Shown in pieces: positions 1 through 8,010 of a stretch of 64,000 bases of DNA; position 1 is the stretch's first letter, and the number at the start of each line of letters is the position of its first letter. The notes under the pieces were generated by a model. The model did not search any database. It had not been told where the DNA came from and saw only the letters and a list, made by a program, of their open reading frames with translations. Origin of the DNA: Sulfuricystis thermophila (GTDB taxonomy: Bacteria > Pseudomonadota > Gammaproteobacteria > Burkholderiales > Rhodocyclaceae); the NCBI RefSeq assembly GCF_004323595.1, contig NZ_AP019373.1, positions 1,922,001-1,986,000 of the forward strand, in the 5' to 3' direction. Made by a program: the position numbers and the translations under genes.

Positions 1-1269
1 GCCCGCGTCGGTGTAGGCCTCGATGAAGAACTTCGGCAGGCCCAGCGGGAACACCGCCGGATGATCGATGCCTTCACCGATGCGGCCGCGCTGGCGCGTC
101 ACCTCGACGACGGAATCCGGGATGCGGAACTCCTGCGTGGGCTGTCCGGCGTGGTTCCATTCGCCGACCTTGCCATCCTTGGCGCGCATCGCGGTGGATG
201 ACCCATCGGCGCGCAGATGCGTCTCGTGACCGGCCCACTTGCAGGGCACGATCTTGTTCGGCTTGCGCGCCTGGCGGTTGAAGTGGAACACGAACTCGTG
301 GCGCGGCGCGAGGCGCCCGGCCCAGTCGCCGGGCACGGTCACCGACTGATCCCAGACGTACCAGCCGAAGCGGCGCCAGCCCTGAGTGCGCATCCATTCG
401 ATCCAGCCGTCCCAGTACGGCTGCCACTCGCCGTCGCGATGGACGAGGCCGAGGTTGACCAGGATTTGCGCGTCCTCGTGCAGCGCGCTGCGGGCGGCGC
501 CGAACACGCCCTGCATGAGCGCGTTCCAGTCAGTGATCCCGCCGGTGGTGTAGTCGCGCTGGTTCGCGTAGGGCGGGCTGGTAAAGAGCAGGTGAGCGCG
601 CTCGCCATTGATGAGGCGCGCGACGGCGGCCGCGTCGCTGCTGTCGGCGCAGAGCAGCCGGTGTTCGCCCAGCAGCCACAAGTCGCCGGGCCGCGTGACC
701 GCAACCGTGGGCGGCGTGACGTCGTCCTCGTCCGCGTCGCCTTCCGGCGCACGCTCGTCCTCATCGGCGGACGGTTCCGTCTCCTCGATGTGGTCGAGCA
801 GGCCTTCGATCTCGGAGGCAGAGAAGCCGGTCAGGTCCAGATCGAAGCCGGCGTCGGCCAACTCCGCGAACTCCAGCGCCAACATGGCCTCATCCCAGCC
901 GGCATCGAGCGCGAGCCGGTTGTCGGCGATCACATAGGCGCGCTTCTGCGCCGGGGTGAGGTGCGCGAGCTCGATCACCGGCACCTCGGTCAGCCCCAGC
1001 TTGCGTGCGGCCAGCAGTCGGCCATGGCCGGCGATCACACCATGGTCGCCATCGACCAGGATCGGGTTGGTCCAGCCGAACTCGGCGATGCTGGCGGCGA
1101 TGCGCGCGACCTGCTCGTCGCTGTGCGTGCGCGGATTGCGGGCGTAGGGAATCAGCGTCTCGACCTTGCGGTACTCGACGTTGAGCGTGTTCAGGATCGG
1201 AACCTCGAAATGGAAAGCCCGCCGACGGAGAACCGTGGGCGGGCTCGTGATGTGTATCGGGGAGTGCAC
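1..1269 (-). CDS. ParB-domain DNA methyltransferase (N4/N6 type), 3' end cut by window edge
   Basis: Phage-type fusion of a ParB/sulfiredoxin-like domain with an adenine-N6 or cytosine-N4 DNA methyltransferase. Reading leftward, 423 codons are open to base 1 without a stop. Residues about 34-120 form the ParB-like domain (ARNPRTHSDEQV, then GVIAGHGRLLAARKLG). An acidic linker spans 163-185, and the catalytic motif TSPPY is at 230-234, followed by a typical beta-class methylase core. No ATG lies in frame upstream of the ParB domain. The best start is GTG at 1269 with AGGCGGA upstream, but the true start could be up to 25 codons later. Such proteins modify phage DNA, often near the terminase. 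It is the last visible gene of the leftward early operon. The family is clear; the target sequence cannot be inferred. Confidence 0.85.
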   Translation of the reverse strand, partial: MHSPIHITSPPTVLRRRAFHFEVPILNTLNVEYRKVETLIPYARNPRTHSDEQVARIAASIAEFGWTNPILVDGDHGVIAGHGRLLAARKLGLTEVPVIELAHLTPAQKRAYVIADNRLALDAGWDEAMLALEFAELADAGFDLDLTGFSASEIEGLLDHIEETEPSADEDERAPEGDADEDDVTPPTVAVTRPGDLWLLGEHRLLCADSSDAAAVARLINGERAHLLFTSPPYANQRDYTTGGITDWNALMQGVFGAARSALHEDAQILVNLGLVHRDGEWQPYWDGWIEWMRTQGWRRFGWYVWDQSVTVPGDWAGRLAPRHEFVFHFNRQARKPNKIVPCKWAGHETHLRADGSSTAMRAKDGKVGEWNHAGQPTQEFRIPDSVVEVTRQRGRIGEGIDHPAVFPLGLPKFFIEAYTDAG

Positions 1270-1644
1270 AAATCCGCCTGGAGCGGATTTGGACAGCCGC
1301 AGGCTGGCCGCGAAGCGGCAGGCCCCAGGGATGGGGCCTGCAAACCGCAAACCGTGCAAACCCCGGTTTGCACTCTGACGCTAGAAAAGCATCGCGCTCG
1401 CGCCCCCCGCATGGCTTTTTGGCCAGGAAGGACCCATCGCGCTCGGCGGGTCGGATCGCGAAGGCAGAAACGACGAAGGCCACGGATCGCTCCGTGGCCT
1501 TCGCACATGCTTCTCTCGCGAGGTTAGCGAAATCCTAGCGCAAAAACGGGTGAAGTGTTGCACGTCCAAAATGGCTCGAAACCGGCATCTTTCCGCATCC
1601 GCACGCATGGCTTGGATCGCTTTGGAAACGACCCGCAACTTCAC
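1270..1644. other. Gene-free stretch rich in perfect palindromes
   Basis: No supported gene. It contains several perfect inverted repeats: arms 1271-1277/1283-1289 (AATCCGC), 1320-1326/1333-1339 (AGGCCCC), 1354-1362/1365-1373 (GTGCAAACC), and a 13-bp stem 1474-1486/1491-1503 with a four-base TCGC loop. The last has no U-tract on either strand, so it is not a standard intrinsic terminator. The cluster lies between the DUF6362 gene and the methyltransferase gene, and could be a processed or structured leader, a protein-binding region or a small RNA. Confidence 0.6.
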
Positions 1645-2040
1645 TCATGAAAGGCTGGCCACCGTCCGGCGGGTCTGCTCGTTCAGACGGCAGGCGACGA
1701 TGTCGAGCGCCTTCTGCCACCGCCGCCAAGCCGTGGTGCGGTCACAGCCGAAGCGCCGGCAGATCTCCCGCCACCCCCGTTCCTCGGCGCGCATCCAGAC
1801 GAGATGGCGCTGCTCCTCGGTGAGCCACAGCACCCAGCGCATGGTCTCCTCCATGCGGTCGATGGCGGCCGGGTCGGGCGGAAAGCGGTACAGCACGTCG
1901 TCGCCGGAGTAGGTCTCCCACGGCTGGCGCAGGATGGCCGGCCAGGTGTTGAAGTAGCCCTGGACGCGCACGGGCGGCAGGCGCCGCGCGGTCTGGGCGG
2001 CCTCCCGGAAGCGCTCGGCGACGCCGTCAACGCTCCACAT
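1645..2040 (-). CDS. DUF6362-like phage protein
   Basis: A 131-residue protein of the DUF6362 type found in phages and prophages, possibly a small DNA-binding packaging or regulatory protein. The C-terminal half (WLTEEQRHLVWMRAEERGWR followed by CRRFGCDRTTAWRRWQKAL) reads as a helix-turn-helix of the sigma-70 region 4 type, with tryptophan- and arginine-rich helices. ATG 2040 overlaps the end of the preceding 71-residue gene, so the two are translationally coupled. It sits in the leftward early operon just before the palindrome cluster and the methyltransferase. The family name is from memory of similar proteins; the HTH reading is inferred from sequence. Confidence 0.7.
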   Translation of the reverse strand: MWSVDGVAERFREAAQTARRLPPVRVQGYFNTWPAILRQPWETYSGDDVLYRFPPDPAAIDRMEETMRWVLWLTEEQRHLVWMRAEERGWREICRRFGCDRTTAWRRWQKALDIVACRLNEQTRRTVASLS

Positions 2041-2242
2041 GGCCGTCTCCCAGGCGACCGTAGAGCCGCTCGCCGATGCGCTTCACCAGCTCCCGCTCGA
2101 TCCAGTCCAGCCGCTCGTCGTCGAGCGACACCACCAGGATGCCCTGGTCGCGCCAGCCGTCGCGTTTGATGACATCGACGTCCGGGCGAGTCGGTTGCAG
2201 GCGCCCCAGGGGACAACGATAGTGGGGGTTGGGCGCGTTCAT
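2027..2242 (-). CDS. Small phage protein of unknown function (71 aa)
   Basis: A 71-residue protein beginning MNAPNPHYRCPLGRL and ending RLYGRLGDGHVER. Its ATG (2242) overlaps the TGA of the RuvC-like gene (ATGA), and its 3' end overlaps the start of the DUF6362 gene by 14 bases. This tight packing supports a real coding frame. A short ILVVSLDDERLDWIERELV segment looks like a strand followed by an acidic amphipathic helix. No family recognised. Its place between a junction resolvase and a putative DNA-binding protein suggests a minor role in phage DNA metabolism, but that is context only. Confidence 0.65.
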   Translation of the reverse strand: MNAPNPHYRCPLGRLQPTRPDVDVIKRDGWRDQGILVVSLDDERLDWIERELVKRIGERLYGRLGDGHVER

Positions 2243-3018
2243 GCCGGCACCTCCTGCGTCGCGATCGCCCACATCAGCAGTGCCAGCGCGTCGGCCTCGT
2301 TGTCGTCCGCGGGCCGGAAACCCAGGGCCTGCATGGCGGCCACCATCTCCTGCTTGCCGGCGTTGCCCTTGCCGGTGGCGTGCTTCTTGATCGTGCCGAC
2401 CGGCACACCCTGGTACGGGATGCCGTGGTGCTCGCACCAGGCGGTCAGCTGGGCCATGAAGCCGCCGTAGGCGTGGGCGGCATCCACTCCGGCGTGGCGG
2501 CGCACCTCCTCGAAGTACACCGCATCCAGCCCGTCCGCCGATTGTTTGACCTCGGTGAGCCAGCGCTTGAAGCGCAGGTAACGCATGCCGCCGCCCTCGA
2601 AGCGCCGGGGCTTGAAGGACTCCGAGCCGCTGGTGATGGAGCCGTCACGGCCGAGCAGCGCCCAGCCGGTCCGGGTGCCGAGGTCGAGGCTCAGGATCGC
2701 TGCACCGGGTTCTCGGCCCCTATCACCCAAACCGGGCAGACCCCTTCGGGTCGGGGGAGAGGACACCGCGTGTTCCTCTCCCCCCGAAGGGGGGAGGGAG
2801 TTTTCGCCAACTTGGAAATCTCCGGAAACCCAGCAACCACGCGGGTTTGGGGAAGTTGGCAAGTTGGCAGCGTTGCCAACTTGCCAATCTGCCGACAACT
2901 CCCTAACGCGTTGATCAGTATGGGATTCAAGTTGGCAGGCGTTTGCCAACTTGCCAACGTCTCTGAAAATCGGGGGGAAGTTGGCAGAGGTTTTGCCAAC
3001 TTGGCTGTGCGTGTTCAT
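2239..3018 (-). CDS. RuvC-like Holliday-junction resolvase with repeat-derived N-terminal extension
   Basis: A 259-residue protein whose C-terminal ~155 residues are a RuvC/RNase H-fold resolvase of the phage type: ILSLDLGTRTGWAL (first Asp), VYFEEVRRHAG (Glu) and DDNEADALALLMWA (final acidic pair). It would cleave branched recombination or replication intermediates. ATG 3018 overlaps the TGA of the upstream primase-helicase with GAGGAG as ribosome-binding site, so this start is well placed. The first ~100 residues are low-complexity and coded by repeats: an array of TTGGCA dyads and a GC-rich hairpin. Most relatives start close to the first catalytic Asp, so the extension is unusual. It may be added sequence kept in frame, or translation may start further downstream. 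Confidence 0.8.
   Translation of the reverse strand: MNTHSQVGKTSANFPPIFRDVGKLANACQLESHTDQRVRELSADWQVGNAANLPTSPNPRGCWVSGDFQVGENSLPPSGGEEHAVSSPPTRRGLPGLGDRGREPGAAILSLDLGTRTGWALLGRDGSITSGSESFKPRRFEGGGMRYLRFKRWLTEVKQSADGLDAVYFEEVRRHAGVDAAHAYGGFMAQLTAWCEHHGIPYQGVPVGTIKKHATGKGNAGKQEMVAAMQALGFRPADDNEADALALLMWAIATQEVPA
2741..2792. repeat. GC-rich REP-like hairpin inside the RuvC-like gene
   Basis: Left arm 2741-2766 (starts CCCCTTCGGG) and right arm 2770-2792 (ends CCCCGAAGGGG) are nearly perfect reverse complements around a three-base loop. Sequences of this kind, with CCTCTCCCCC and GGGGGAGAGG arms, are common as dispersed intergenic repeats in GC-rich proteobacteria. Here it lies inside a reading frame and stays in phase, encoding SLPPSGGEEHAVSSPPTRRG. 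Confidence 0.7.
2855..3000. repeat. Array of TTGGCA dyads (iteron-like)
   Basis: Eight exact copies of GTTGGCA or its complement TGCCAAC start at 2855, 2863, 2874, 2931, 2944, 2952, 2980 and 2994, with degenerate copies at 2806, 2882 and 3001. They form three dyads. The best has perfect 14-bp arms, 2856-2869 and 2874-2887, around a GCGT spacer. The array covers the 5' part of the RuvC-like gene, directly after the primase-helicase gene. The density and symmetry suggest a multimeric protein-binding region, such as a replication origin or operator. Confidence 0.75.
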
Positions 3019-5201
3019 GCGGGCTCCTCGGGGTCGTTCAGGTCGTCTTGGTAAACCCACACCTCGGGGTTCTCGACCGGCAATGCGGCCCCCGATTGCG
3101 GGCATTTGAAGTGGGTGGGCAGCACCGGCAGTTCGCGCAGCGATACTTCGCCCGTGGCTGGATCGGGCTCGCCGACAATCGAGCGCAGCACCATCGCCTC
3201 GACGCACAGGTAGCCGAACTTGGTGCGGGCGGGCGGCAGGCCGTAGTCCTGCGCGTTGCGGAAGTACTTGATGTAGCCCTGGGTCGAGAGCGCGGAGAGG
3301 CGCTCGCGGATGGTGCGCTCGCCACCGAGCCCCGCCTTGCCCTCGAAGCTTTCCGCGAACTGGTTGGCGGTGTAGCAGCGCCCTTGGGCCGCCTCGTCGA
3401 ACAGGATCTGCAGGATGGCGTCGCGCTTGCGCCGGCGCTCGGCATCGAGGCGCTCGCCGTAGTCTTTCATCACCAGCCGCTCGTTGGCATCGACCTCCCG
3501 CCACTCGCCGCGGATCTTGTCCACGTGCATCGAGGGGATGGCCGCGCCGTTGCGCAGCTCGAAGAAGAGCTGGCGCGTGGTGCGCGTCTCGTCGGGGCGA
3601 AACAGCAGCATGCCGGTGGTGTAGTAGCCGCGCAGACTCCCGGCCCCGGCCAGCGCCTGGAACGGGTCCTCCTCGAACTGCTTCTTGCCGAGCTTCTTGG
3701 TGTGGTGGGCCAGCACGATGCCGGCGTCCGGGTTCACCGCATCGCGCAGGCGCTCGACCCGCTGCGACAGGAAGAACAGCATGGCGGCGTTGTCGTTCTC
3801 GCCGCCGGCGTCCCCGCCGTCGAAGACGTTGCGAATGGGGTCGATGGCGATGATGTCCGGCAGCTCGTCGCCGAATGCCTGCTTGATCGCGGGGATCACC
3901 TGGGCCAAGCCAGCGTCGTCCAGGATCAGCCGCAGCTGCGACGTGGCGACGAAGTTGACGTGCGCTTCACCGATGCGACTGGGCGGTAGGCGGATCTCCT
4001 TCACACGCTCGCGCAGGTAGTGGTACTGCACCTCGGCTTGCAGATAGAACACCCGCAGCGGGCGCGGCGGCGTCATGGCGAGGAAGGTGGCGCCCGCCGC
4101 CATGTGCGTGAGCCATGCGAGCAGAAAGTCACTCTTGCCGACCTTGGGCGCACCGCCGAATACCAGCAGGCCGCCGGGTGTGAGCACGCGCGGTGCGATG
4201 AGATCGGGCGGCAACGGCGAGTCGTCGTCGAGCAGCGCACTCAGGGTGAAGGTCGGCAGTGTCGGCGCCGCCCCCTTGACGACCCTGCGCTCGCCCTCAC
4301 GAATGAAGGTGGCGCAGTCGAAGCCCTCGGCCACGGCATCGGCCGCGTCCCACTTGTCCGGTTTATCCATGGGCGGCACGAGGATGGCGACCGACGCCGC
4401 GCCCGCCGTCACGCAGGCACGGGCGGCGTTCTCCGCGTAGTCCCAGCCCGGGACGTCGCGATCCGGCCAGACCAGCACGTGCTTGCCCGCGAGCGGCGTC
4501 CAGTCGGTCTTGTCGATCGGCGCCCGCGCGCCGTTCATGGCCGTGGTCGCCGTGATGCCCGTCCCGATCAGGGCGCAAGCCGCCTTCTCGCCCTCGACCA
4601 GCACCACGTCACGCGCATTGGCCACGGCCGGCAGGTTGTAGAGCGGACGCGGATCGGGGGCGCGCCACATGCGGGCGCGCACGTCCCAGGGGCGGTACTC
4701 CTTGCCGGTGGGCGGGTCGTAGCGGTAGACGCAGGCGATCAGTCTGCCATCCGCCGTGAGGTAGTCCCACTTGGCGGTATAAGGGCCGAGTTCGTCGACG
4801 GGGGCGCTGCGGGCATTCGATCGCTCCGGGGTGTGACCGATGGATGGTGCAAGCCCGAGCCATTGACGGATTTCCTCCGCGATCCGGGGGAAGTCGTGCC
4901 GGGCGGAGAGTCCACGGGAACGGGCCCACAGATCGATGACGTCGCCGCCTTCGTCGGTCGCAAAATCCTTCCACAGCCCACGCCGTTCACCATCGAGCTC
5001 GACCACCAGGCTCTTGCCGCGATTGCCGTCGATATCGCCGACATAGAATTTACCGCCGCGGATGCGGCCCTGCGGGAACAGGTAGAGCAGCACCGCCTCC
5101 AGGCGCTCGAGCAGGCCTCGGCGCAGCGAATCGGTATCGGGGAGTGCCATTCCCTGCTGTTCGGGTGCGTCGTTGTAGTCGAGCCAAATGACGTCTGCCA
5201 T
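3015..5201 (-). CDS. Toprim primase / RepA-like replicative helicase
   Basis: A 728-residue two-domain phage replication protein. The N-terminal half has a primase-like region and a Toprim fold (VVLVEGEKAACAL at ~199-211, then VWPDRDVPG at ~244-252, giving the Glu and the Asp-x-Asp). The C-terminal half is a RecA/RepA-type hexameric helicase ATPase: Walker A GGAPKVGKS at ~349-357 and Walker B DIIAIDP at ~448-454. A tail follows with a winged-helix-like region (residues ~590-650). ATG 5201 (MADVIWLDY) shares its A with the TGA of the upstream exonuclease gene, which fixes the start better than an ATG 15 codons earlier. It would prime and unwind phage DNA at the fork, consistent with its helicase, nuclease and resolvase neighbours. 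Confidence 0.88.
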   Translation of the reverse strand: MADVIWLDYNDAPEQQGMALPDTDSLRRGLLERLEAVLLYLFPQGRIRGGKFYVGDIDGNRGKSLVVELDGERRGLWKDFATDEGGDVIDLWARSRGLSARHDFPRIAEEIRQWLGLAPSIGHTPERSNARSAPVDELGPYTAKWDYLTADGRLIACVYRYDPPTGKEYRPWDVRARMWRAPDPRPLYNLPAVANARDVVLVEGEKAACALIGTGITATTAMNGARAPIDKTDWTPLAGKHVLVWPDRDVPGWDYAENAARACVTAGAASVAILVPPMDKPDKWDAADAVAEGFDCATFIREGERRVVKGAAPTLPTFTLSALLDDDSPLPPDLIAPRVLTPGGLLVFGGAPKVGKSDFLLAWLTHMAAGATFLAMTPPRPLRVFYLQAEVQYHYLRERVKEIRLPPSRIGEAHVNFVATSQLRLILDDAGLAQVIPAIKQAFGDELPDIIAIDPIRNVFDGGDAGGENDNAAMLFFLSQRVERLRDAVNPDAGIVLAHHTKKLGKKQFEEDPFQALAGAGSLRGYYTTGMLLFRPDETRTTRQLFFELRNGAAIPSMHVDKIRGEWREVDANERLVMKDYGERLDAERRRKRDAILQILFDEAAQGRCYTANQFAESFEGKAGLGGERTIRERLSALSTQGYIKYFRNAQDYGLPPARTKFGYLCVEAMVLRSIVGEPDPATGEVSLRELPVLPTHFKCPQSGAALPVENPEVWVYQDDLNDPEEPA

Positions 5202-5956
5202 CAAGCCGACCCCCAACACCGGTCCTGCCAAGGGCACGACTTGCATGTGACATGGGTCGGCGTAGTGGCGTGTCGGGGCAGCAGCTCGCCCGCCTCGGTG
5301 GCGGTGATGACGCGCACGGCCCGGTCCGACATGCGCTGCGCGAGCCCGCCGTCGAAGGGTACGCGCTCGAACCAGATCTCCTCGCTGTCCTTGTTGATGG
5401 CGGTGAACAGCGCGGGATTGCTCGCGATGCCCGGCACGGCGCCTTCCATGTAGGCCTGGTAGACGGCAATCTGCGCGGCATAGATCGGCTTGGCACGTGT
5501 CACGCCCTGCTTGACGGTCTCGCGCCAGGACTTGTCATTCATCGTCTTGCACTCCCACAGCGCGGGATAAGCAAGCTCGATGTCGGCAGGGCCCGCAGCC
5601 AGGATGCCGTCGACGTGCCCCTGGATGCGTCCGCCGGCGACGGAGAAACCGAACTGCTCCCCATCGGCCCTGCGGGTGTAGAGCTCGAAGCCGGCGAGGC
5701 GCAGCCAGCGGATCGCCAGATCCTCCAGGGCATGGCCGACCTCGAACACCCGCAACACCCGCCCGGGCAGCTCGCGCCCCGGATCGACCGCGGCCTGGGC
5801 GTACTCGTACTGCAGGGCGCGCTCGCAGGCCACGCCGAGCCGGGAGGCACCGAGGTAGGTCCGAGATACCTGTGCTGCCCGTTCACGCGCCAGCGCTTCG
5901 TCGATGACAGCGTTGACGCGCTCGTGGAACCTGGGGCGGTGGTTGTAATCGAGCAT
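5201..5956 (-). CDS. PD-(D/E)XK exonuclease, Cas4/AddB-like with four cysteines
   Basis: A 251-residue RecB-family nuclease. GHVDG (~113-117) and LWECK (~133-137) supply the D...E-x-K catalytic centre. One cysteine at ~44 (VACERALQYEY) and a C-terminal CKSCPWQDRC give the four-cysteine pattern that binds a 4Fe-4S cluster in Cas4 and AddB. ATG 5956 has a strong GAGGAGGCGG site; an in-frame start 25 codons earlier lacks one. In a phage operon with a Sak4-like annealing ATPase it probably provides 5'-end resection for single-strand annealing recombination. Nuclease class is clear from motifs; polarity is inferred. Confidence 0.85.
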   Translation of the reverse strand: MLDYNHRPRFHERVNAVIDEALARERAAQVSRTYLGASRLGVACERALQYEYAQAAVDPGRELPGRVLRVFEVGHALEDLAIRWLRLAGFELYTRRADGEQFGFSVAGGRIQGHVDGILAAGPADIELAYPALWECKTMNDKSWRETVKQGVTRAKPIYAAQIAVYQAYMEGAVPGIASNPALFTAINKDSEEIWFERVPFDGGLAQRMSDRAVRVITATEAGELLPRHATTPTHVTCKSCPWQDRCWGSA

Positions 5957-5966
5957 CACCGCCTCC

Positions 5967-6323
5967 TCAAAACGGCACATCGTCGGGCGTGCGCTCCCGC
6001 AGGTTGTCGAAGTAGGCGGTGAGCACCACATCGACCAGTTGCAGGACCTCTTCCCGGGTGTAGCTCGCGAGCGACCGGTCCATGCCGATGGACGCCACGT
6101 ACTCGCCGAGCGAGGGCAGGACCGCCTCCATCGCGGCCTTCTCGTTATGGGTGGGATCGATCACGACACCGCCTCCCGCCTTCAGTCGTTGCAGATGAAT
6201 GTCCTGGCAGCGCATGGAGCAGAAGCGCTTGAACAGGCGCTTGCCGTCCGGCGCACGCGAGCCGTTCCTCGGCGACAGCCAGCAGAAGCCGCGTCCCTCT
6301 CGTCCGCAGATCGCGCATATCAC
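5967..6323 (-). CDS. DUF6511-like zinc-ribbon phage protein
   Basis: A 118-residue protein starting at GTG 6323, which overlaps the TGA of the helicase gene (GTGA) and has GGAGGGCGG just upstream. ICAICGREGRGFCW at the N-terminus and FCSMRCQDIH further on give a Cys4 zinc-ribbon pattern. The C-terminal half is helical and acidic. Proteins of this type (DUF6511, name from memory) lie beside phage helicases. The function is unknown; the position between helicase and exonuclease suggests an accessory to DNA recombination or replication. Confidence 0.72.
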   Translation of the reverse strand: MICAICGREGRGFCWLSPRNGSRAPDGKRLFKRFCSMRCQDIHLQRLKAGGGVVIDPTHNEKAAMEAVLPSLGEYVASIGMDRSLASYTREEVLQLVDVVLTAYFDNLRERTPDDVPF

Positions 6324-7996
6324 GCCGCCCTCCGGTGTTCGTCGTTGGCTGCCAGCACAAGGCGATGGATCGACGACTTGTTGAACTGGAACGCGAGCAG
6401 CGCCGAGGCCTGGTAGCGGGTGAGCCCGAAGTCGGCGCGCATGGCCTGCGGCAGGTAGCGCAGCTGCTTCTCGGTGGGCGGTTCGTTGAGCCAGCGGCGG
6501 GTCTTGTGGGCGGTGTCGAGGGACTCGTTGTCGTTGAGCCAGTCGTCCGCCTTGGCCATGCAGACGCTGCGGTCGCCGACCGCCAGCAGACGGGGCGGAA
6601 GACTCCGGCCGCCACCGACCGCGTGCCAGCGCCCGTTGAGGAAGAAGATGCCGCCCCAGGCTTGGAGGCCGGTGGCCATCAAGGCATCGTCGCAGCCGAA
6701 GAGATCGCACCAGCGGAAGTTGGAGCGCTTGAGCAGGTCGATCTCCGTCATGACGAAGTCGTCCATGGCTTCCGCCTGCTCGGCCGGATCAATGGTCCAC
6801 TCGAAGCCGCACAGTGGGCATTCGCGGCAGCCGAGCGGCACCGTCGCCTCGCAGGAGGGGCACTCCTTGGTGGGCGCCTGCCCCTGGTGCTGGTGGCCGT
6901 CCAGGTTGGCCTCCTGCTCCAGCGAGCCGTGCATGAGGGTCGCGGTGCCGAAGTCGAGGACGATGCAATCGGTCTTGACCACGCCGGGATGCTCGGCCGG
7001 ATCGACGGTGCGCAGCCCCCGCCCGATCATCTGGGTCAGCGTCGACTTGTGCGAGCTCGGGCGCAGCAGCACCACGCAGGAGGTGGGTGTGTAATCGTAG
7101 CCTTCAGTCAGCACCGCCACGTTGACGACTACTTGTGCCTCGCCGCTTTCATATTCGGCGAGCCGGACCTTGCGCTCGGCGTCCGACAACTCGCCGTGGA
7201 TGAGCACGGCGCGGATGCTGGCGGCGACAAACGCGTCGGCCACGCACTGCGCGTGGGCCACGGTCGAACAGAACACGATGGTCTTGCGCTCGCCCGCCTT
7301 CTCGCGCCAGTGACGGATCACCGCGTCGGTGATCGGCGTCCTGTTGAGGATCGCCTCCACCTCGGTCATGTCGAAGTCGGTGGCGGTGCGGCGCACCTGG
7401 GCGAGGGCCGATTGCGCGCCGACATCAATGACGAAGGTGCGCGGCGGCACCAGATGGCCGGAGGCGATGAGCTCGCCCAGGGTGATCTGGTCGGCCACGT
7501 TGCTGAAGACCTCCCGCAGCCCCTTGCCGTCGCTGCGTGCGGGCGTGGCCGTGGCGCCGAAGATCAGCGCCCTGGGGTTGCGCGACAGCACGCGATCGAT
7601 CACGCGCCGATAGGACGGCGAGGCGGCATGGTGCGCCTCGTCGACCACCAGCAGATCGAGCGTGGGCATCGCGTCGAGATGCGCGTCGCGTGAGAGCGTC
7701 TGCACCATCGCGAAGGTGGCGCGCCCGGCCCAGGACTTCTCCTTGGCATCGAACACCGAGGTCGCGACGCCCGGATTGACCCGGCCGAACTTCTCCCGGT
7801 TCTGGGCGGTGAGCTCATCGCGGTGCGCGAGGATGCAGGCCTTCGCGTCGGGCTCCTCCAACACGCCGCCGGCGACCGCCGACAGCATGATGGTCTTGCC
7901 GGAGCCGGTCGGGCCGATGGCCAGGGTGTTGCCGTGCAGGTAGAGCGCGGCGAGCGAGCGCTCCACCAGCAGGGCCTGACGGGGACGAAGCATCAT
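6320..7996 (-). CDS. Superfamily 2 DEAD/DEAH helicase
   Basis: A 558-residue ATP-dependent helicase. Walker A GPTGSGKT is at ~28-35, DEAH box LLVVDEAHH follows, then motif III GATATPAR, a helicase C-terminal domain with IVFCSTVAHAQ, and motif VI QMIGRGLRT. A zinc-ribbon insert (CPSCEATVPLGCRECPLCGF) lies after the helicase core, then a C-terminal domain rich in Trp and Arg. Start ATG 7996 (two consecutive ATG codons) follows GGGGGA. The layout matches phage RecQ/UvsW-like helicases that remodel forks or recombination intermediates. Confidence 0.88.
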   Translation of the reverse strand: MMLRPRQALLVERSLAALYLHGNTLAIGPTGSGKTIMLSAVAGGVLEEPDAKACILAHRDELTAQNREKFGRVNPGVATSVFDAKEKSWAGRATFAMVQTLSRDAHLDAMPTLDLLVVDEAHHAASPSYRRVIDRVLSRNPRALIFGATATPARSDGKGLREVFSNVADQITLGELIASGHLVPPRTFVIDVGAQSALAQVRRTATDFDMTEVEAILNRTPITDAVIRHWREKAGERKTIVFCSTVAHAQCVADAFVAASIRAVLIHGELSDAERKVRLAEYESGEAQVVVNVAVLTEGYDYTPTSCVVLLRPSSHKSTLTQMIGRGLRTVDPAEHPGVVKTDCIVLDFGTATLMHGSLEQEANLDGHQHQGQAPTKECPSCEATVPLGCRECPLCGFEWTIDPAEQAEAMDDFVMTEIDLLKRSNFRWCDLFGCDDALMATGLQAWGGIFFLNGRWHAVGGGRSLPPRLLAVGDRSVCMAKADDWLNDNESLDTAHKTRRWLNEPPTEKQLRYLPQAMRADFGLTRYQASALLAFQFNKSSIHRLVLAANDEHRRAA

Positions 7997-8010
7997 GCCG
8001 GCAGTCCCCC

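Noticed and set aside
1474..1503. Intrinsic terminator
   Set aside because: Strong stem but no U tract on either strand.
217..1527. Long open frame on the plus strand opposite the methyltransferase
   Set aside because: No domain-like sequence, high Arg/Ala/Gly content typical of GC-rich antisense frames; the opposite strand encodes a clear ParB-methyltransferase.
2855..3000. CRISPR array
   Set aside because: Repeats are short, irregularly spaced, in both orientations and within a coding frame; no constant repeat-spacer pattern and no cas genes.
4020..5453. Long plus-strand frame opposite the primase-helicase
   Set aside because: Antisense of a well-supported gene with Toprim and Walker motifs; composition of a shadow frame.
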